Shown: positions 1 to 6,406, counted from the first letter of the stretch. The stretch is 8,134 nt of DNA from Bacillota bacterium (GCA_030705665.1 JAUZQA010000169.1:1-8134), one strand, 5' to 3'. Program-made: numbers and translations. Notes: generated from the letters alone by a model not told the origin.

Positions 1-165
1 ACGGACGAGATGCAGAGGATCTATGAATACGTTTGAAAGGAAAAGCTGCCGAAGTGTGCTTTGGTCTCTGAACAAGCATGCTGGGGCTGTTTTCGAATAG
101 GAACAGAACTGTCACGTTTGGGCCATTACCAGCTAAACGTGTTGAGCTATCTTTCGGAAGGTATG
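1..165 (+). promoter_or_regulatory. Lysine riboswitch (L box) aptamer, 5' end cut by the window
   Basis: This is a cis-acting RNA that binds lysine and turns off the permease gene downstream. Conserved L-box blocks are visible: GAAAGG (35-40), GCCGAAG (48-54), GCTGGG (80-85), ACTGTC (108-113) and GAGCTATC (144-151). The expected helices form: P3 56-61 with 74-79, P4 CTGTT 87-91 with AACAG 102-106, and P5 CACGTTT 113-119 with AAACGTG 135-141. The tip of P2 is AGAT 8-11 with ATCT 19-22, and its loop CAGAGG (13-18) can pair with TCTCTG (65-70) in the P3 loop, which matches the known L2-L3 kissing contact. The 5' strands of P1 and basal P2 and the promoter lie before base 1. A terminator and a lysine permease gene follow, which fits the family. 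Lysine specificity follows from the known L-box class. Confidence 0.9.
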
Positions 166-181
166 ATGCGGGGTATAAAAC

Positions 182-213
182 AGCCACACGAATCAACTTC
201 GGTGGCTTTTATT
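182..213 (+). terminator. Riboswitch-controlled intrinsic terminator of lysP
   Basis: The stem is AGCCAC (182-187) with GTGGCT (202-207), extended by CGAA (189-192) with TTCG (198-201) across one bulged A. The loop is TCAAC, and TTTT ATT follows. It lies about 30 bases after the 3' strand of aptamer P1 (GAGCTATC). When lysine is bound this hairpin should stop transcription before lysP. A partial antiterminator pairing is possible between CGTGTTGAGCT (138-148) and AGCCACACG (182-190); that pairing is my inference. Confidence 0.85.
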
Positions 214-219
214 ATTCCA

Positions 220-250
220 AACTCCTTCCAAAAAAAATGAATAAGGAGTT
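220..250 (+). promoter_or_regulatory. Hairpin that could mask the lysP ribosome binding site
   Basis: AACTCCTT (220-227) is an exact reverse complement of AAGGAGTT (243-250), and the second strand contains the Shine-Dalgarno sequence of lysP. The 15-base loop is A-rich. If this 8-bp hairpin forms in the read-through transcript it would cover the ribosome binding site. The pairing is plain in the sequence; a regulatory role is inferred. Confidence 0.45.
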
Positions 251-257
251 AGAACAA

Positions 258-1724
258 ATGCCAACAACAACAGATAGAAAACAATCTATCGTTTCAACAA
301 CTGAAACGACGGAATTAAAACGTGGCTTAAAAGCCCGGCACTTAACAATGATTTCACTTGGTGGTACCATTGGGACAGGATTATTCTTAGCTAGTGGCGG
401 TGCCATTCATACCGCTGGACCTGGCGGAGCACTTCTCTCTTATATTTTAATCGGAGTCATGGTTTATTTTCTTATGACAAGCCTTGGAGAAATGGGTGCT
501 TATATGCCAGTTGCAGGTAGTTTTAGCACATATGCAACTAGGTTTGTTGATCCATCCTTGGGTTTTGCTCTTGGCTGGAATTATTGGTACAACTGGGCAA
601 TTACGATTGCGGCAGAACTGTCTGCTGTTACAATGATTATGAAATTCTGGTTTCCACATACTCCTTCTATCATTTGGAGTGCTATTTTCTTAGTTATTAT
701 GTTTTTATTAAATTATTTATCCGTAAAAGGCTTTGGCGAAGCAGAGTATTGGTTTTCTCTTATTAAAGTAGTAACAGTCATTATTTTTGTAATTGCAGGT
801 GCATTAATGATTTTTGGAATTATGGGCGGGCATTTCATTGGCTTTAAAAACTTTACCATTAAAGATGCACCATTCCATGGCGGTTTTATGTCAATGCTCG
901 GGATTTTCATGGCAGCAGGTTTCTCCTTCCAAGGAACAGAACTGCTAGGGGTTGCATCTGGTGAAAGTGAAGATCCAGCGAAAACCATTCCACTTGCAGT
1001 AAAACAAATATTTTGGAGAATTCTTTTATTCTATGTGCTGGCAATTGCTGTTATTGGCTTACTGATTCCCTACACAAATGGGAATTTAGCAAATGGCGAT
1101 GTTTCCGTAAGTCCATTCACGTTAGTTTTCCAAAAAGCAGGAATAGCTTTTGCGGCTTCTGTTATGAATGCTGTTATTTTAACTGCCGTATTATCTGCAG
1201 GAAATTCTGGAATGTATGCATCAACCAGGATGCTTTGGGATTTAGCCCGTGAAGGTAAAGCACCTAAATTCCTTGGAAAATTAGACTCACGTGGGGTTCC
1301 TGTTAATGCACTAATTGTCACTTCACTGGTTGGAACAGTTGCTTTCCTTGCTTCTTTATTTGGTGATGGTACTGTTTATGTTTGGTTATTAAATGCATCA
1401 GGTATGTCTGGATTTATTGCTTGGTTAGGAATTGCTATTTGCCACTATCGATTCCGAAAAGCTTATATTGCTCAAGGAAGAGATCTAAATGCGCTACCTT
1501 ACAAATCAAGTTTTTATCCTTTTGGACCAATCTTTGCTTTTATCGTCTGTGCAGTTGTTATTTTAGGTCAAAACTATTCAGCATTTATGGGAGCCCATAT
1601 CGATTGGAATGGTGTACTTGTTTCGTATGTCGGGTTACCACTTTTCCTTATCCTATGGCTTGGATATAAATATACAAAGAAAACAAAAGTTATTCCATTA
1701 GAAAAATGTGATTTAAGTAATTAA
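258..1724 (+). CDS. lysP: Lysine-specific permease, APC family (LysP)
   Basis: This is an inner-membrane proton-coupled importer of L-lysine, 488 residues long with about 12 hydrophobic segments. Its length and sequence are very close to E. coli LysP (489 residues). Matching blocks include KARHLTMISLGGTIGTGLF (25-43, the APC family TM1 glycine motif), AGPGGALLSYILIGVMVYF (53-71), LGWNYWYNWA (105-114), FSFQGTELLGVASGESEDPAK (222-242), TAVLSAGNSGMYASTRML (309-326) and SGMSGFIAWLGI (381-392). The frame is open back to base 78, but those codons lie inside the riboswitch and terminator. The start chosen is ATG 258, with AAGGAG nine bases upstream and the N-terminus aligned to LysP. An in-frame ATG at 237 has no ribosome binding site. 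Regulation is by the lysine riboswitch, giving uptake when lysine is scarce. It appears to be transcribed alone, ending in the terminator at 1728. Confidence 0.93.
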   Translation: MPTTTDRKQSIVSTTETTELKRGLKARHLTMISLGGTIGTGLFLASGGAIHTAGPGGALLSYILIGVMVYFLMTSLGEMGAYMPVAGSFSTYATRFVDPSLGFALGWNYWYNWAITIAAELSAVTMIMKFWFPHTPSIIWSAIFLVIMFLLNYLSVKGFGEAEYWFSLIKVVTVIIFVIAGALMIFGIMGGHFIGFKNFTIKDAPFHGGFMSMLGIFMAAGFSFQGTELLGVASGESEDPAKTIPLAVKQIFWRILLFYVLAIAVIGLLIPYTNGNLANGDVSVSPFTLVFQKAGIAFAASVMNAVILTAVLSAGNSGMYASTRMLWDLAREGKAPKFLGKLDSRGVPVNALIVTSLVGTVAFLASLFGDGTVYVWLLNASGMSGFIAWLGIAICHYRFRKAYIAQGRDLNALPYKSSFYPFGPIFAFIVCAVVILGQNYSAFMGAHIDWNGVLVSYVGLPLFLILWLGYKYTKKTKVIPLEKCDLSN

Positions 1725-1727
1725 AAT

Positions 1728-1759
1728 AAAAAGCGCGCCTAGGAGGCGTGCTTTTTATT
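1728..1759. terminator. Terminator shared by lysP and the convergent kinase gene
   Basis: A 13-bp stem pairs AAAAAGCGCGCCT (1728-1740) with AGGCGTGCTTTTT (1744-1756), with one G-U pair. The A tract on one side and the T tract on the other make it usable in both directions. It starts four bases after the lysP stop codon and ends four bases before the kinase stop codon on the opposite strand. Confidence 0.9.
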
Positions 1760-3010
1760 TTAGAAGCTTTCTCTTATCGGTAATTTTATAATGAATGAAG
1801 TCCCTTCCTTTTGTTGGCTCTCAACAGTAATCTGACCATAGTGTGCTTCCACGATCCACTTGGCAATGGATAATCCCAGACCCGTTCCGCCTTCTGATCT
1901 TGATCTACTCTTATCCACTCGAAAGAAACGGTTAAAAATATAAGGCAAATCCTCACTTGAAATTCCGATGCCGTTATCCTTCACAATAATTTTCAAAACA
2001 TTTCCTTCTTTTTTACAAGATATAACGACAGCTCCATTTGCTGGTGTAAATTTAAGAGCATTATCCAATAAAATAACAAACAGTTGGTGTAGTCGTTCTT
2101 GATCGCCACAATAATTAAGGTCTTGTTCAATCATTTCTTTTAGGTGAATATTTTTCAATTCAGCTATTGGTTTAAATTGCTCAACAATTGAAGCAATTAA
2201 TTTATCCATCATAAAATGCCGGGGTTGAATTTGTTGCTCATTCGAATCACTTCTGGCCAATGTGAGTAATTCCTCAACCAATTTATTGATCCGTTTTACT
2301 TCCGAAAGACTTTTAAAAATAGTTTCACTTTCTTCTTCTATCGTTTTTGAAGGATGGCGAAATAGGAGCTCCAAATATGTTTGAATTACGGCTAAAGGTG
2401 TCCGAAGTTCATGTGAAGCGTCTGCGGCAAATTGTGATTGTCTTTCCCATGAGCGCTGGATAGGAATAAGTGCCTTATTTGCTAAGAATAACCCAGCCAA
2501 AAAGGAAAGAAACAATCCTGCCGCACTCCCAATACCTATGATGATAAGCATATTTCTTAACATATTTACTTCTGGGTTAATATTATAAATCAGTTGTATG
2601 AGTTCAACCTGTTTCTTATTTATAACTATATGTTGTGGTTGAATAGATAAAATCCGATAAAACTTTCCATTTAATTCTTCTGTCTTAATACCTTTTTTAA
2701 GTGTGTATGGAGATATTTTTACTAGTTCTTTTTTTAACAAAACATTTTTAGGATTGCTGCCTAACAGTTCCCTATTTTTTCCCCAGAAAAAGTAAATCAC
2801 CGGTCGCTCAGTTTCTTGCTCATTTTCTTCCGATAATGTCTTCTTAAAGTTTTGAGCTACGGTCTTGGCCTTATCTTGGAGCATGTCGTCAATAGAGAAA
2901 TACGTGGTCCGATACATATAAAAGTATAAACTTATGCCCAACAAGAGTAATATAAAGAAGAAAAAAATCGTATATAAGGATACTAGTTTTATTTTAGTCT
3001 TTCGAAACAT
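1760..3010 (-). CDS. Membrane sensor histidine kinase of a two-component system
   Basis: This 416-residue kinase is predicted to autophosphorylate on a histidine and pass the phosphate to the adjacent regulator. In order it has TM1 (about 11-33), an extracellular sensor region (about 34-150) and TM2 (about 151-178). A very short linker leads to the HisKA box ADASHELRTPL with His200. The HATPase_c domain follows, with N box LLDNALKFTP (314-323), G1 DNGIGI (345-350), F box FNRFFRVD (359-366) and G2 GGTGLGLSIAK (374-384). All catalytic motifs look intact. Only about 20 residues separate TM2 from the H box, so no full HAMP domain is evident, as in CiaH-like kinases. The ATG lies inside the end of the regulator gene (17-base overlap) with GGGAG/AAGGA upstream, so the two are translationally coupled. 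The signal it senses cannot be read from sequence. Resemblance to the CiaH/ArlS group is tentative. Confidence 0.9.
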   Translation of the reverse strand: MFRKTKIKLVSLYTIFFFFILLLLGISLYFYMYRTTYFSIDDMLQDKAKTVAQNFKKTLSEENEQETERPVIYFFWGKNRELLGSNPKNVLLKKELVKISPYTLKKGIKTEELNGKFYRILSIQPQHIVINKKQVELIQLIYNINPEVNMLRNMLIIIGIGSAAGLFLSFLAGLFLANKALIPIQRSWERQSQFAADASHELRTPLAVIQTYLELLFRHPSKTIEEESETIFKSLSEVKRINKLVEELLTLARSDSNEQQIQPRHFMMDKLIASIVEQFKPIAELKNIHLKEMIEQDLNYCGDQERLHQLFVILLDNALKFTPANGAVVISCKKEGNVLKIIVKDNGIGISSEDLPYIFNRFFRVDKSRSRSEGGTGLGLSIAKWIVEAHYGQITVESQQKEGTSFIIKLPIRESF

Positions 3011-3686
3011 GTCCTTCGTCTCCCTTTAACATGAAGCCGATTCCTCGAACAGTCCTTATATAATCATCATATCCGAATAATCCTAATTTTTTTCGAAGAT
3101 GATGGACATAAACGTCAACGATATTTAATCCTGCATCAGAGCTAAATCCCCAAATACGATTAAATATTTGATCTCTCAGTAAGATTTGTTCCTTGTTTCG
3201 AATAAAAAATTCAAGCAATAAATATTCTTTTACAGTTAAATTTAATTTATTCCCTTCAATATATCCATCATGCTCATTTTCGATAACTTCAATAGGACCA
3301 TAGGAAAGGTCATTTTCAAATGTTCCACCTTTGCCACGAAGGAGAACTCGAATTCTTGCTAACAATTCTGGAGCGGCGAACGGCTTAATTAAATAGTCAT
3401 CTGCACCTAAATCCAACCCTTTTACACGATCTTCAATGCTATCTTTTGCGGTAAGGAGCAAGATGGGGGTTCGAATTGACTCTTCTCTAAGAGCTTTTAA
3501 AATTGAAAAACCGTCCATTTCAGGAAGCATGATATCAAGAATAATAACATCGTACACACCCTGTTTTGCTAATTGCAGGCCGTCAAAACCATTTAATGCT
3601 GAATCTACTTGATATTTTTCTTCTTTCAAAATATAAGTAATTCCTTCTATTAGCCCCTTTTCATCTTCTACAACTAAGACTTTCAT
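2994..3686 (-). CDS. OmpR/PhoB-family response regulator
   Basis: This 230-residue DNA-binding regulator is the partner of the kinase gene that overlaps its 3' end. The receiver domain (about 1-118) has the acidic pocket VVEDE (5-9), phosphoacceptor Asp51 in ILDIMLPEMDGF, Thr79 in LLTAKD and Lys101 in the IKPF motif. The C-terminal winged helix (about 130-228) shows LTVKEYLLLEFF, IWGF, VDVYVHHLRKKLG and IRTVRGIGFML, typical of the OmpR class. The start chosen is ATG 3686, with GGGGGA four bases upstream. An in-frame TTG at 3698 lies before that ribosome binding site and is unlikely. The regulator comes first in the operon. It resembles CiaR/ArlR, but the target genes are unknown. No neighbour in the window is an obvious regulon member, because the adjoining genes have their own RNA control. 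Confidence 0.92.
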   Translation of the reverse strand: MKVLVVEDEKGLIEGITYILKEEKYQVDSALNGFDGLQLAKQGVYDVIILDIMLPEMDGFSILKALREESIRTPILLLTAKDSIEDRVKGLDLGADDYLIKPFAAPELLARIRVLLRGKGGTFENDLSYGPIEVIENEHDGYIEGNKLNLTVKEYLLLEFFIRNKEQILLRDQIFNRIWGFSSDAGLNIVDVYVHHLRKKLGLFGYDDYIRTVRGIGFMLKGDEGHVSKD

Positions 3687-3729
3687 GTTTTCCCCCAATC
3701 TGCCAAAGTAGTTTGCAATGTTAATTAGA

Positions 3730-3758
3730 ATTATACCTTTAGTTAAGTTTAATTTTAT
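3730..3758 (-). promoter_or_regulatory. Candidate promoter of the two-component operon
   Basis: On the minus strand a perfect TATAAT occupies 3735-3730, about 44 bases before the regulator ATG. At 17-bp spacing the -35 region (3758-3753) reads ATAAAA, a poor match to TTGACA. The flanking 60 bases are very A+T-rich, and TTAAAC-TTAACT lies just upstream of the -10. A strong -10 with a poor -35 would suit activator-dependent or autoregulated expression; this is an inference. Confidence 0.5.
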
Positions 3759-3795
3759 ATTTTTAAAATAACATTAATATATGCCACTATAAAGC

Positions 3796-3850
3796 AAAAA
3801 AGAGAATGCCTTTCGACCAAAGGGAAACCCTTTGTGACATCCTCTTTCAT
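3796..3850 (-). terminator. Intrinsic terminator of asnS
   Basis: Just after the asnS stop, minus-strand RNA can pair AAAGAGGATG (3847-3838) with CATTCTCTTT (3808-3799), containing one G-U pair. Inside is a second stem AAAGGG/CCCTTT (3833-3828 with 3824-3819). A run of T follows (complement of A 3796-3801). The two-part stem with a T tract is a good factor-independent terminator. It separates asnS from the two-component operon on the same strand. Confidence 0.8.
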
Positions 3851-3856
3851 TGATAA

Positions 3857-5248
3857 TTAAAATTCGGCGTTTCCGGTTGTCCTTGGGAAAGGAATAACGT
3901 CCCTAATATTACTCATTCCTGTTAAATACATGATTAATCGTTCGAAGCCTAGGCCATAGCCAGCATGTTTAGTGCCACCATACTTTCTTAATTCGAGGTA
4001 CCACCAGTAATCTTCTTCACTCATACCAAGCTCAGATATTTTATTGGCCAAAACTTCTTCCCGCTCTTCACGCTGACTGCCGCCAATTAATTCACCAATA
4101 CCTGGTACAAGCATATCTGTTGCTGCAACGGTTTTTTGATCATCATTTAATCTCATATAAAACGCCTTAATTTCTTTTGGATAATCTGTTACAAACACAG
4201 GTTTCTGGAAAATTTGCTCACATAAATACCGTTCATGCTCTGTTTGCAAATCTATGCCCCACTCAACAGGATAGCTAAATTCTGCTCCTGAGTTTTTCAA
4301 AAGCTCAATAGCCTCAGTATATGTTACACGTCCAAAATCCGCTGATTTTACGATGTTTAATCGCTCCAACAGGCCCTTGTCAACAAAGCTGTTAAAAAAC
4401 GCCATTTCTTCAGGAGCTTGTTCAAGCACATAGCTAATCACGTATTTTACCATTTCCTCACCAAGATCCATGATGTCGGGAAGCTCTGCAAAAGCGATTT
4501 CTGGTTCAATCATCCAAAATTCAGCAGCGTGTCTGGCTGTATTTGAATTTTCAGCTCTAAAGGTTGGTCCAAAAGTATAAACATTGCGGAATGCCAAGGC
4601 AAATGCTTCAGCAGTTAATTGCCCGCTTACAGTTAAATTCGTTTCTTTATTAAAGAAATCCTGTTTTGCGTCAACTTTTCCTTCTTCATTTTTAGGAAGG
4701 TTATCTAAATCTAAAGCAGTAACCCTAAACATTTCCCCGGCACCTTCCGTGTCACTGCCGGTAATAATGGGTGTATGTACATAAACGAAACCTTTTTCTT
4801 GGAAAAACTTATGAACTGCGTATGAAGCAAGCGAACGAACGCGAAAAACGGCAGAGAAAGTGTTTGTTCTTGGACGCAAATGAGCAATTGTCCGTAAATA
4901 TTCAAAAGTATGTCTTTTCTTTTGCAATGGATAATCAGTGTTTGAAATTCCTTCAATTTCAATTTCAGTTGCTTTTATTTCAAAAGGCTGTTTTGCCTGT
5001 GGTGTTAAAATAAAATTTCCAACTACTTTGATTGAAGAGCTGATCGGAAGTTTGGCAATTTCCTTAAAATTGACCATTTGATCATCAAAAACAATTTGTA
5101 CTCCTTTAAAAAAGCTCCCATCGTTTAGTTCAATAAACCCAAATGTTTTTGAATCACGAACTGTACGGACCCATCCCGACAATTGAACCTGTTGGTCTTT
5201 GAAGTTCTCAGAGTTTCGGTATAAATCCTTTATTAGGGTATCTTTCAT
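3857..5248 (-). CDS. asnS: Asparaginyl-tRNA synthetase (AsnRS)
   Basis: This cytoplasmic class IIb synthetase joins asparagine to tRNA-Asn using ATP. It is 463 residues long, close to the 466 of the E. coli enzyme and like the B. cereus form; B. subtilis AsnS is shorter, about 430. The N-terminal OB-fold anticodon-binding domain is about 18-105 ([21 protein letters not shown]). The catalytic domain has motif 1 around [16 protein letters not shown] (148-163), motif 2 TFRAEN...[12 protein letters not shown] (229-250) and motif 3 YGLGFERL (431-438), ending IRDVIPFPR. An extended frame runs back to 5368 through the leader and its terminator and is not used. AGGAGG (5263-5258) lies 6 bases before ATG 5251 and 9 bases before ATG 5248. 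The second was chosen because it aligns with homologues; the first would add one Met. It is a single-gene unit with its own promoter, leader and terminator. Confidence 0.95.
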   Translation of the reverse strand: MKDTLIKDLYRNSENFKDQQVQLSGWVRTVRDSKTFGFIELNDGSFFKGVQIVFDDQMVNFKEIAKLPISSSIKVVGNFILTPQAKQPFEIKATEIEIEGISNTDYPLQKKRHTFEYLRTIAHLRPRTNTFSAVFRVRSLASYAVHKFFQEKGFVYVHTPIITGSDTEGAGEMFRVTALDLDNLPKNEEGKVDAKQDFFNKETNLTVSGQLTAEAFALAFRNVYTFGPTFRAENSNTARHAAEFWMIEPEIAFAELPDIMDLGEEMVKYVISYVLEQAPEEMAFFNSFVDKGLLERLNIVKSADFGRVTYTEAIELLKNSGAEFSYPVEWGIDLQTEHERYLCEQIFQKPVFVTDYPKEIKAFYMRLNDDQKTVAATDMLVPGIGELIGGSQREEREEVLANKISELGMSEEDYWWYLELRKYGGTKHAGYGLGFERLIMYLTGMSNIRDVIPFPRTTGNAEF

Positions 5249-5251
5249 CAT

Positions 5252-5446
5252 ATAGTTCCTCCTATTTATTTCTATAGAACAGGAAAAAACCTCCCATCTA
5301 ATCGACGAAAGGTAAAATTTAACGGTACTGTCCATCTTGTTCAGATCTAACAAGAATGGATATCTCACCGGCCTAAATTGGCTGGTTCGTCCTGCCTGTA
5401 AATGAATTCTTTGCTATTACTGGCACTCCCGCTTAACTTTTATCCT
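5252..5446 (-). promoter_or_regulatory. Structured asnS leader RNA, attenuator of unknown class
   Basis: About 195 nt separate the predicted transcription start from the asnS start. On the minus strand three helices can form. P1 pairs GGATA (5445-5441) with TATCC (5362-5358). P2 pairs TGCC-A-GTAA (5425-5417) with TTAC-A-GGCA (5401-5393). P3 pairs CCAGCC (5385-5380) with GGCCGG (5373-5368), with one mismatch. A strong hairpin follows, TCCAT-T-CTTGTT with AACAAG-ATGGA (5360-5331), then an intrinsic terminator (5313-5284). GATGGA on the 3' arm of the hairpin can instead pair with TTTCGTC in the terminator 5' arm, so an antiterminator is possible. The segment GTACCG followed by TTTCGTC resembles the end of a T-box leader, but the UGGNACC bulge is not present and no normal Stem I was found. 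Asparagine, uncharged tRNA-Asn or another signal are all possible. The pairings are by eye. Confidence 0.55.
5284..5313 (-). terminator. Leader terminator ahead of asnS
   Basis: Minus-strand RNA pairs ACCTTTCGTC (5313-5304) with GATGGGAGGT (5298-5289) over 10 bp, three of them G-U, with loop GATTA and a following T run (complement of A 5284-5289). It lies before the asnS ribosome binding site and after the promoter, so it would block asnS unless prevented from forming. The weak G-U pairs suit a switchable hairpin. Confidence 0.75.
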
Positions 5447-5451
5447 CCATC

Positions 5452-5481
5452 ATTATATAAAAAATTACAGGTAATAATCAA
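5452..5481 (-). promoter_or_regulatory. asnS promoter
   Basis: On the minus strand the -35 is TTGATT (5481-5476), the spacer is 18 bp, and the -10 is TATAAT (5457-5452), a perfect vegetative (SigA-type) box. Transcription should begin near 5446-5445, at the 5' strand of leader helix P1. Confidence 0.7.
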
Positions 5482-5665
5482 TACACTTATAGTTTTGCGA
5501 CAATTCAAATGAAAACAAAAAAGTGTTAATTTTTTTAGCATCAGAAAAATTGTAGAAAAATGTTTGTTTTTTTTCATCAAGAAAAATTTTTTCAGAAAAT
5601 TCGCAGGAATTTTACTTCTTACGACGAAACTATTTAGTAAAATCACTAGTGGAGGTATTTTTCTT

Positions 5666-5896
5666 ATGGACAAAGTAACATGTATTGCATTTATCCTTTA
5701 TCAATCTGCAAACACACGAGAGAAAAAAGAACTTGCGGTCCAGTTGTTAAATGGTGATATTTCGCTTCGTGATTTAAAAAAAATCCATTCCCTTCTTCCT
5801 GACCTTACATCGGCAGAAGTTTTGTTTAAAAAAAGAGCCGTTGATATAAATTTGGTCCAAGAATTTGCCGCAAAATTCCTTTTTATTGAAGCTTAA
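5666..5896 (+). CDS. Small protein of unknown function, 76 residues
   Basis: I do not recognise this gene. The start is ATG 5666, with GGAGG (5651-5655) ten bases upstream; the frame is open further back, to 5564, but through A+T-rich non-coding sequence. The product is a short, probably mostly helical soluble protein beginning MDKVTCIAFILYQ. It has charged patches (TREKKE, LRDLKK, KKRA) and a hydrophobic, aromatic C-terminus, AAKFLFIEA. It has no obvious signal peptide, zinc motif or known active-site motif. It is divergent from asnS and convergent with the acetyltransferase gene, with only eight bases between the stops and no hairpin there. A weak possible -10, TAAAAT (5638-5643), precedes it. 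The ribosome binding site and a composition like its neighbours argue that it is real. Confidence 0.65.
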   Translation: MDKVTCIAFILYQSANTREKKELAVQLLNGDISLRDLKKIHSLLPDLTSAEVLFKKRAVDINLVQEFAAKFLFIEA

Positions 5897-5904
5897 ATTA
5901 GCAT

Positions 5905-6372
5905 TTATATCAAAACTTTCTCATAGCAAATAATTTCCTTTTGATTTTTACTAATAACTGTATTATAATAGGAAAAACCTAATGACAACCAAAAGTCATG
6001 TGCTTTCTTGTTTTCCTTTATCACACCAAGAAGAATTCGATTTGTCCCGCGATTTACCAACTCTGTTTCAAAATGTTTATAGCTCTGTGAACCAAATCCA
6101 AATCCATGATAATCTCCGTGAATCATTAATAATCCAAGCCAAGGGGTCCGATTTTTTGGATTTTCCATTAAATAATCAATAACCCCAATATAAGTATCAT
6201 CTGCTTTTACTAACAAGCTAAAAGAATTAGAGTGAAGAAATTCTCCAATCATATCCTTTTCTGTTCTTGTCTCTCTCCCATTTTCAATAACATTATATTC
6301 TGGGTTCGAATTAATAATTTCTGCAGCAATGTAAAGATTTTCAAGTGTGATTACTTCAAAGTTTATATCCAT
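5905..6372 (-). CDS. GNAT-family N-acetyltransferase
   Basis: This is a single-domain acetyl-CoA-dependent acetyltransferase of 155 residues, the usual length for the family. The core beta strands and acetyl-CoA pyrophosphate loop are seen at WLGLLMIHGDYHGFGFGS (78-95), with the Q/R-x-x-G-x-G/A signature read as His89-x-x-Gly92-x-Gly94. Motif B is NKKAHDFWLSLGF (121-133), the common N-x-x-A-x-x-F/Y-x-x-x-G-F ending. His in place of the first Gln/Arg is a minor variation. The substrate cannot be predicted. The start is ATG 6372, with AAAGGAG about nine bases upstream. It is divergent from the 46-residue gene, with a 69-base gap, and convergent with the 76-residue gene. No terminator is visible at its 3' end. 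Confidence 0.85.
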   Translation of the reverse strand: MDINFEVITLENLYIAAEIINSNPEYNVIENGRETRTEKDMIGEFLHSNSFSLLVKADDTYIGVIDYLMENPKNRTPWLGLLMIHGDYHGFGFGSQSYKHFETELVNRGTNRILLGVIKENKKAHDFWLSLGFSYYNTVISKNQKEIICYEKVLI

Positions 6373-6377
6373 TTCTC

Positions 6378-6406
6378 TTGACTCCTTTATGATCGAAAAT
6401 TACATC
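6378..6406 (+). promoter_or_regulatory. Weak candidate promoter for the 46-residue gene
   Basis: TTGACT (6378-6383) is a good -35, followed after 17 bp by TACATC (6401-6406), a poor -10 with three matches. It falls in the only intergenic space upstream of the small gene and partly overlaps the ribosome binding site of the divergent acetyltransferase gene. No clear SigB-type promoter was seen here. Confidence 0.3.

Noticed and set aside
237..257. ATG at 237 as the lysP start
   Set aside because: There is no ribosome binding site upstream of it, and the AAGGAG used by ATG 258 lies inside those codons.
3687..3698. TTG start at 3698 for the response regulator
   Set aside because: It lies upstream of the GGGGGA ribosome binding site that serves ATG 3686, and regulators of this family begin at MKVLVVEDE.
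4584..5013. Open frames on both strands within asnS (4584-4784, 4711-4962, 4771-5013)
   Set aside because: All overlap the conserved AsnRS frame and show no family features.
5249..5368. N-terminal extension of AsnRS from a GTG at 5368
   Set aside because: It would run through the leader hairpin and terminator, has no ribosome binding site, and does not align with AsnRS; AGGAGG lies just before ATG 5251/5248.
5284..5446. Canonical T-box riboswitch upstream of asnS
   Set aside because: The UGGNACC bulge is missing (CAGTACC at the matching place), and no Stem I with AGUA and a specifier loop could be folded. It is kept as an attenuator of unknown class.
5560..5600. Hairpin of T and A runs upstream of the 76-residue gene
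   Set aside because: The pairing is only A-T between homopolymer runs and is expected by chance in such A+T-rich sequence.
5564..5665. Upstream extension of the 76-residue gene to ATG 5564
   Set aside because: The added residues are a translation of A/T runs with no ribosome binding site; GGAGG at 5651 supports ATG 5666.
5982..6182. Plus-strand open frame inside the acetyltransferase gene
   Set aside because: It lies wholly opposite a gene with clear GNAT motifs and has no ribosome binding site or recognisable product.
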